From Planctomycetota bacterium (lineage in GTDB: Bacteria > Planctomycetota > Planctomycetia > Pirellulales > Thermoguttaceae): a stretch of 9,107 nucleotides of DNA. The translations under genes and the position numbers were made by a program. Under the pieces are notes generated by a model that worked only from the letters and a program-made list of their open reading frames with translations, ran no database searches and was not told where the DNA came from. The stretch's first letter is position 1. Every line of letters starts with the position of its first letter. Below are positions 7,403 to 9,107 of the stretch, piece by piece. The stretch covers positions 1 to 9,107 of the forward strand of contig JAJYGU010000070.1 in the NCBI GenBank assembly GCA_021784975.1, in the 5' to 3' direction.

Positions 7403-7418
7403 CGCGCCCATAGGCGCG
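7403..7418. promoter_or_regulatory. Inverted repeat in divergent promoter region, possible operator
   Basis: CGCGCC-CATA-GGCGCG is a perfect 6-bp inverted repeat with a 4-nt centre, lying between the divergent six-hairpin and transporter genes, 17 nt beyond the minus-strand TAGAAT. It could be an operator shared by both genes or a chance GC-rich palindrome. No regulator gene is adjacent. Confidence 0.25.
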
Positions 7419-7465
7419 ATTTCATTTTTGGGCCCGTCCCACTTCTATTTCGCTCAGGGGATGTT

Positions 7466-7471
7466 TAGAAT
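7466..7471 (+). promoter_or_regulatory. Candidate -10 element for the transporter gene
   Basis: TAGAAT (within TAGAATTC) lies 77 nt upstream of ATG 7549, with a weak -35-like TTCTAT (7443-7448) at 17-nt spacing. The same 8-mer occurs ahead of the dehydrogenase gene. Confidence 0.35.
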
Positions 7472-7538
7472 TCGGCTCAATTGCCCGAATGAGCCAGTCC
7501 CCGGGCCGTGATCCGTCGCCGGGGAACCACTCCAGCCT

Positions 7539-7544
7539 AAGGAG
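7539..7544 (+). promoter_or_regulatory. Ribosome binding site for the transporter gene
   Basis: AAGGAG is followed by CTCC and then ATG 7549 (4-nt gap) and GTG 7552 (7-nt gap). It argues against the upstream in-frame ATG at 7489 and places translation start at 7549 or 7552. Confidence 0.75.
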
Positions 7545-7548
7545 CTCC

Positions 7549-8880
7549 ATGGTGAATTGGATGCTTTACTTCCGTTTGAGCGCATTGATGTTCATGGAGT
7601 TCGCCGTTTGGGGCGCCTGGATGCCGGTGTTGGCCCTGCGGCTGCTGGGCCCGCTGAAGATGACGGGCAAGCAGACGGGCTGGATCTACGCCACCTTCCC
7701 CTTGGCCTGCATCTTCGCCCCCTTGGCCTCCGGCTACCTGGCCGACAAGTGGTTCAATGCCGAGTGGGTGTTGTTCGCCTGTCATGCCGGTGGGGCGGTG
7801 CTGTTGTTCCTGATCGCCCGGCAAACGAAGTTCTGGGGCATGTTTTGGACGATGTTGGCGTACTCTGTGCTCTATACGGCCACCTTGCCGCTGGTGAATA
7901 AGATGCTCTTCGGGCAGCTTCCGTCCGCGGATACGTGGGTGTTCCTCTGGGCGCCCGTGTCGTGGGCCCTGATCGGCTACTTCCTCACGGGTTTTCGGCA
8001 GTGGTTCAAATTGCCCGGCGACGGTCCCGACAGTCTCTATTTGGCGGCGATCTTGTCGATCGTCATGGCGGTGGTGTGCCTTTGGCAGGAGCCGCTGAAG
8101 CCGGTTTCCGCGGGTAATCCGATGATCGACGCACTGGCCATGCTCAAGAACGGCAATTTCTTGATTTTCATTCTGGTCCAGTTGGCGGTTTCGGGCATGA
8201 TGCAGTTCTATTTCCTGGGCACGGGACAATTCCTGCAGGATCGCGGCATCAGCGGCAAGAACGTCTCAGCCGTGATGGCGCTTGCCCAGGCGGTGCAAGC
8301 CGCCGCGACCATCTTGCTCTTGGGATTGCTTCTCGGCGAATGGTTTCTCGTCTTGGGAGTCAAGACGGGCAACGTCGGCCACTATTTGTACGTCGGAAAC
8401 GCCGGATATCGGTGGACCTTTGTGCTGGGCGCGCTGTGTTGGAGTGTGCTCTATGCGGTCTATGTGATGAGTAAGCGAACAAAATCGATCGTGCTGATCC
8501 AAGCCTTTCATGGCTTAGCCTACGTGTTCTTCATGATCGGGGGACAGAAATTCGTAGGTTACTTGGCGCCCCAGGCGATCGGGGCCTCGGCCCAGTCGCT
8601 GATCTTCATTGCCACCAACGGCATCGGCGTTTTCCTGGGCACGCAGTTGGCCGGCTTGGCGATGGAGAAAAACTCCGTCGGCGGGAAGTTCCAATGGTCG
8701 AAGATTTGGATGGTGCCGTTGGGGATCACCTTCGCCGGGGCGCTGGTCTTCGCCCTGGTTTTCAAGGTTCCCAGCCCGGCCGAATTCCAGAAGACGCTAC
8801 CTTCCCCACAAGCAGAAGCAATTCTGGTCGAAGGCCACAGCAGTCCGCTGCCGGTGTGTACAACGCGGGTGATGAACTGA
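7549..8880 (+). CDS. NupG/XapB-family nucleoside:H+ symporter-like MFS transporter
   Basis: The 443-residue product is an inner-membrane major facilitator protein of the nucleoside:proton symporter family. From memory it tracks E. coli NupG closely at the N-terminus: LMFMEFAVWGAWMPVLAL corresponds to NupG LSFLQFCLWGSWLTTLGS, PLASGYLADKWFNAEWV to PALLGIVADKWLSAKWV, and GASAQSLIFIATNGIG to RASAQGMFLMMTNGFG. About 12 hydrophobic segments are present, the first at residues 5-27 and others near 43-63, 70-88, 94-115, 128-147 and 162-180. Compared with NupG (418 residues) there is a longer loop around LGVKTGNVGHYLYVGNAGYR and a hydrophilic C-terminal tail after VFKVPSPAEF. It probably imports nucleosides or a related glycoside with protons; planctomycete members are numerous and mostly uncharacterised, so the substrate is unsure. 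The start was chosen from AAGGAG just upstream and the first hydrophobic segment. It diverges from the six-hairpin gene, suggesting linked use of released sugars or nucleosides, an inference only. Confidence 0.9.
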   Translation: MVNWMLYFRLSALMFMEFAVWGAWMPVLALRLLGPLKMTGKQTGWIYATFPLACIFAPLASGYLADKWFNAEWVLFACHAGGAVLLFLIARQTKFWGMFWTMLAYSVLYTATLPLVNKMLFGQLPSADTWVFLWAPVSWALIGYFLTGFRQWFKLPGDGPDSLYLAAILSIVMAVVCLWQEPLKPVSAGNPMIDALAMLKNGNFLIFILVQLAVSGMMQFYFLGTGQFLQDRGISGKNVSAVMALAQAVQAAATILLLGLLLGEWFLVLGVKTGNVGHYLYVGNAGYRWTFVLGALCWSVLYAVYVMSKRTKSIVLIQAFHGLAYVFFMIGGQKFVGYLAPQAIGASAQSLIFIATNGIGVFLGTQLAGLAMEKNSVGGKFQWSKIWMVPLGITFAGALVFALVFKVPSPAEFQKTLPSPQAEAILVEGHSSPLPVCTTRVMN

Positions 8881-9107
8881 AACGATTGCGCCGCGGAGAG
8901 TGCCGCTGCTCGTTTAACCCGGAGCCAACGGCGACGGCGGAGGGTTGTTCAACGGCTGCCCCGTCACCGTCCTCCGCCGAAGGGGGGCAGGATACTGGAC
9001 GAGTAACGTGGCTGGTCTGGCGGCCGGTCAATCCGTGAAATTCGGCTGCGATCGGCTATGTTTTCTGCTCCGCATCGGTTAGACTACGGGTGTCCATAAG
9101 TGCCCAC
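8881..9107. other. Non-coding right flank
   Basis: Apart from the inverted repeat at 8935-8979 I see no gene in these 227 bases. Frames across it look like shadow reading without domain content. The terminal TAGACT (9080-9085) may be a -10 for a gene starting beyond the window, without a convincing -35. Confidence 0.5.
8935..8979 (+). terminator. GC-rich inverted repeat downstream of transporter gene
   Basis: CGGCGGAGG (8935-8943) and CCTCCGCCG (8971-8979) are perfect 9-nt complements about 54 nt after the transporter stop. Between them GTTG-TT-CAAC (8944-8953) is a small perfect hairpin, and ACGG/CCGT can also pair. No T tract follows, so it is not a classical intrinsic terminator; it may still end or stabilise the transcript. 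Confidence 0.35.

Noticed and set aside
7489..7548. Upstream ATG 7489 as start of the transporter
   Set aside because: It would add 20 polar residues before the first membrane segment and has no ribosome site; AAGGAG lies directly before ATG 7549.
7537..8229. A 230-codon minus-strand frame opposite the transporter
   Set aside because: It has a Gln/His/Arg-rich composition typical of antisense reading of a membrane protein, and no domain.
1..9107. CRISPR arrays, tRNA or rRNA genes, transposases, phage or toxin-antitoxin genes
   Set aside because: I looked for repeat-spacer spacing, RNA-gene sequence and matching protein motifs and saw none.

Overview
The window is about 62% GC and gene dense. 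It carries five intact protein genes, one gene cut by the left edge, and one gene remnant. The mix of families is typical of a planctomycete, probably a Pirellulales-like aquatic or soil heterotroph: a secreted DUF1080 protein, a large secreted six-hairpin (alpha/alpha)6 glycosidase-like protein, a NupG-type transporter and a CoxL/XdhA-type molybdenum hydroxylase. This assignment rests on gene content only; no rRNA or other phylogenetic marker is present.

Layout. 1-1115 (+): C-terminal half of a molybdopterin-binding aldehyde oxidase/xanthine dehydrogenase-family subunit. 1112-2332 (-): a cysteine-rich iron-sulfur protein with a winged-helix-like N-terminal part and two ferredoxin [4Fe-4S] motifs, converging on and overlapping the previous gene by a few bases. 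2340-3026 (-): exported DUF1080 (3-keto-disaccharide hydrolase-like) protein, immediately upstream of the iron-sulfur gene on the same strand. 3027-3362: a 336-bp divergent intergenic region. 3363-4382 (+): extended short-chain dehydrogenase/epimerase. About 4390-4584 (+): a remnant that reads like part of the C-terminal region of glycogen branching enzyme GlgB. 4600-7353 (-): the large secreted six-hairpin protein. 7354-7548: a divergent promoter region. 7549-8880 (+): NupG/XapB-family major facilitator transporter. 8881-9107: non-coding, with a GC-rich inverted repeat.

How it fits together. The two exported carbohydrate-type proteins and the transporter suggest glycan or nucleoside/sugar scavenging, but the genes lie in small, mostly divergent or convergent units rather than one operon. 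Only the DUF1080 and iron-sulfur genes look potentially co-transcribed (7-nt gap). I see no CRISPR array, tRNA, rRNA, insertion sequence or phage gene, and no convincing new multi-gene system. The most notable items are the glgB remnant and the unusual cysteine arrangement of the iron-sulfur protein.
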